A stretch of 6,555 nucleotides of DNA, taken from positions 1-6,555 of the forward strand of contig VBLD01000170.1 in NCBI GenBank assembly GCA_005879205.1, written 5' to 3'. The stretch is from Deltaproteobacteria bacterium (GTDB lineage: Bacteria; Desulfobacterota; Binatia; DP-6). Shown piece by piece: positions 6,415 to 6,555 of this stretch. The position numbers and the translations under genes were made by a program. How positions within the stretch are numbered: position 1 is the first letter of the stretch; each line of letters starts with the position of its first letter. The notes under the pieces are model-generated. The model was not told where the DNA came from, searched no databases, and worked only from the letters and a program-made list of their open reading frames with translations.

Positions 6415-6429
6415 GTGTGCCCCTGTCCA
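6401..6429 (-). promoter_or_regulatory. Candidate promoter for the minus-strand small transcript
   Basis: On the minus strand TGGACA (6429-6424) matches the -35 consensus at five of six bases. Exactly 17 bases later TAGCCT (6406-6401) keeps the key T, A and final T of a -10 box. The predicted start is near 6394, giving a transcript of about 310 bases to the terminator at 6086. The hexamers are only moderately good; the 17-base spacing and the clear terminator downstream are what make it worth noting. Confidence 0.35.
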
Positions 6430-6471
6430 CATCCGCGCCGGCTCGACTCTTGCCCCATTACCTGGCGTCTC

Positions 6472-6555
6472 ATGCGAATCGACATCGGAGTGCTCGCGAT
6501 CGCACTCTTCGTTCTCGGGAACAGGGGACCGGCGATCGGCGAGGCGCCCCAGGTG
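6472..6555 (+). CDS. N-terminus of a putative exported protein (3' partial)
   Basis: ATG at 6472 opens a frame that runs to the last base, giving 28 residues. They start MRID, followed by a hydrophobic stretch IGVLAIALFVLG and then a polar NRGPAIGEAPQV, which resembles a short Sec signal peptide with a possible cleavage after AIG. No convincing Shine-Dalgarno or promoter is visible just upstream. The gene would be divergent from the minus-strand small transcript, with 42 bases between its ATG and the candidate -35 box. Too little is present to name a family, and a chance ORF remains possible. Confidence 0.45.
   Translation, partial: MRIDIGVLAIALFVLGNRGPAIGEAPQV

Noticed and set aside
6208..6432. 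A 74-codon minus-strand ORF that includes the tiny ORF
   Set aside because: Its ATG lies inside the candidate promoter and has no ribosome-binding site, while a near-perfect site stands before the internal GTG at 6252. The upstream part shows no family motif.

Overview
The window is very GC-rich, with G or C at most third codon positions. It reads as a slice of the chromosome of an environmental bacterium with a large signalling repertoire. The style (stacked multi-receiver hybrid kinases, a long GC-rich membrane/TPR protein) would suit Myxococcota/Deltaproteobacteria, Rokubacteria/Methylomirabilota or Acidobacteria. Nothing here fixes the phylum.

Positions 1-4020 hold a two-gene signalling operon on the + strand. 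The first gene enters the window already running and gives the C-terminal 630 residues of a hybrid histidine kinase: the end of the dimerisation helix, the ATPase domain and three consecutive receiver domains. Nine bases after its stop, a second gene encodes a complete 705-residue hybrid kinase ordered receiver - GAF - HisKA - ATPase - receiver. Together they carry five receiver domains and two kinase cores, but no Hpt and no DNA-binding output domain, so the final phosphoacceptor must lie outside the window.

A 163-base gap (4021-4183) has inverted repeats and a good sigma70-type promoter just ahead of the third gene. That gene (4184-6073) encodes a 629-residue multi-pass membrane protein with GT-C/TMTC-like sequence signatures and a C-terminal TPR tail. 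It is probably a membrane glycosyltransferase of the TMTC type and looks functionally separate from the kinases.

The 398 bases from 6074 to 6471 have no ordinary gene but are the most unusual part. On the minus strand they hold, in order: a candidate promoter (6429-6401), a very long Shine-Dalgarno (6269-6252), a 14-codon ORF (6252-6208), mutually exclusive hairpins inside a long-range stem, and a strong intrinsic terminator (6153-6086) that stops 12 bases short of the TPR gene's stop codon. The SD/ORF start also matches, in the + sense, the 3' end of 16S rRNA in two blocks at the native spacing. This looks like a self-contained small RNA or microprotein gene. At the right edge (6472-6555) a + strand gene begins with a signal-peptide-like N-terminus and runs out of the window.
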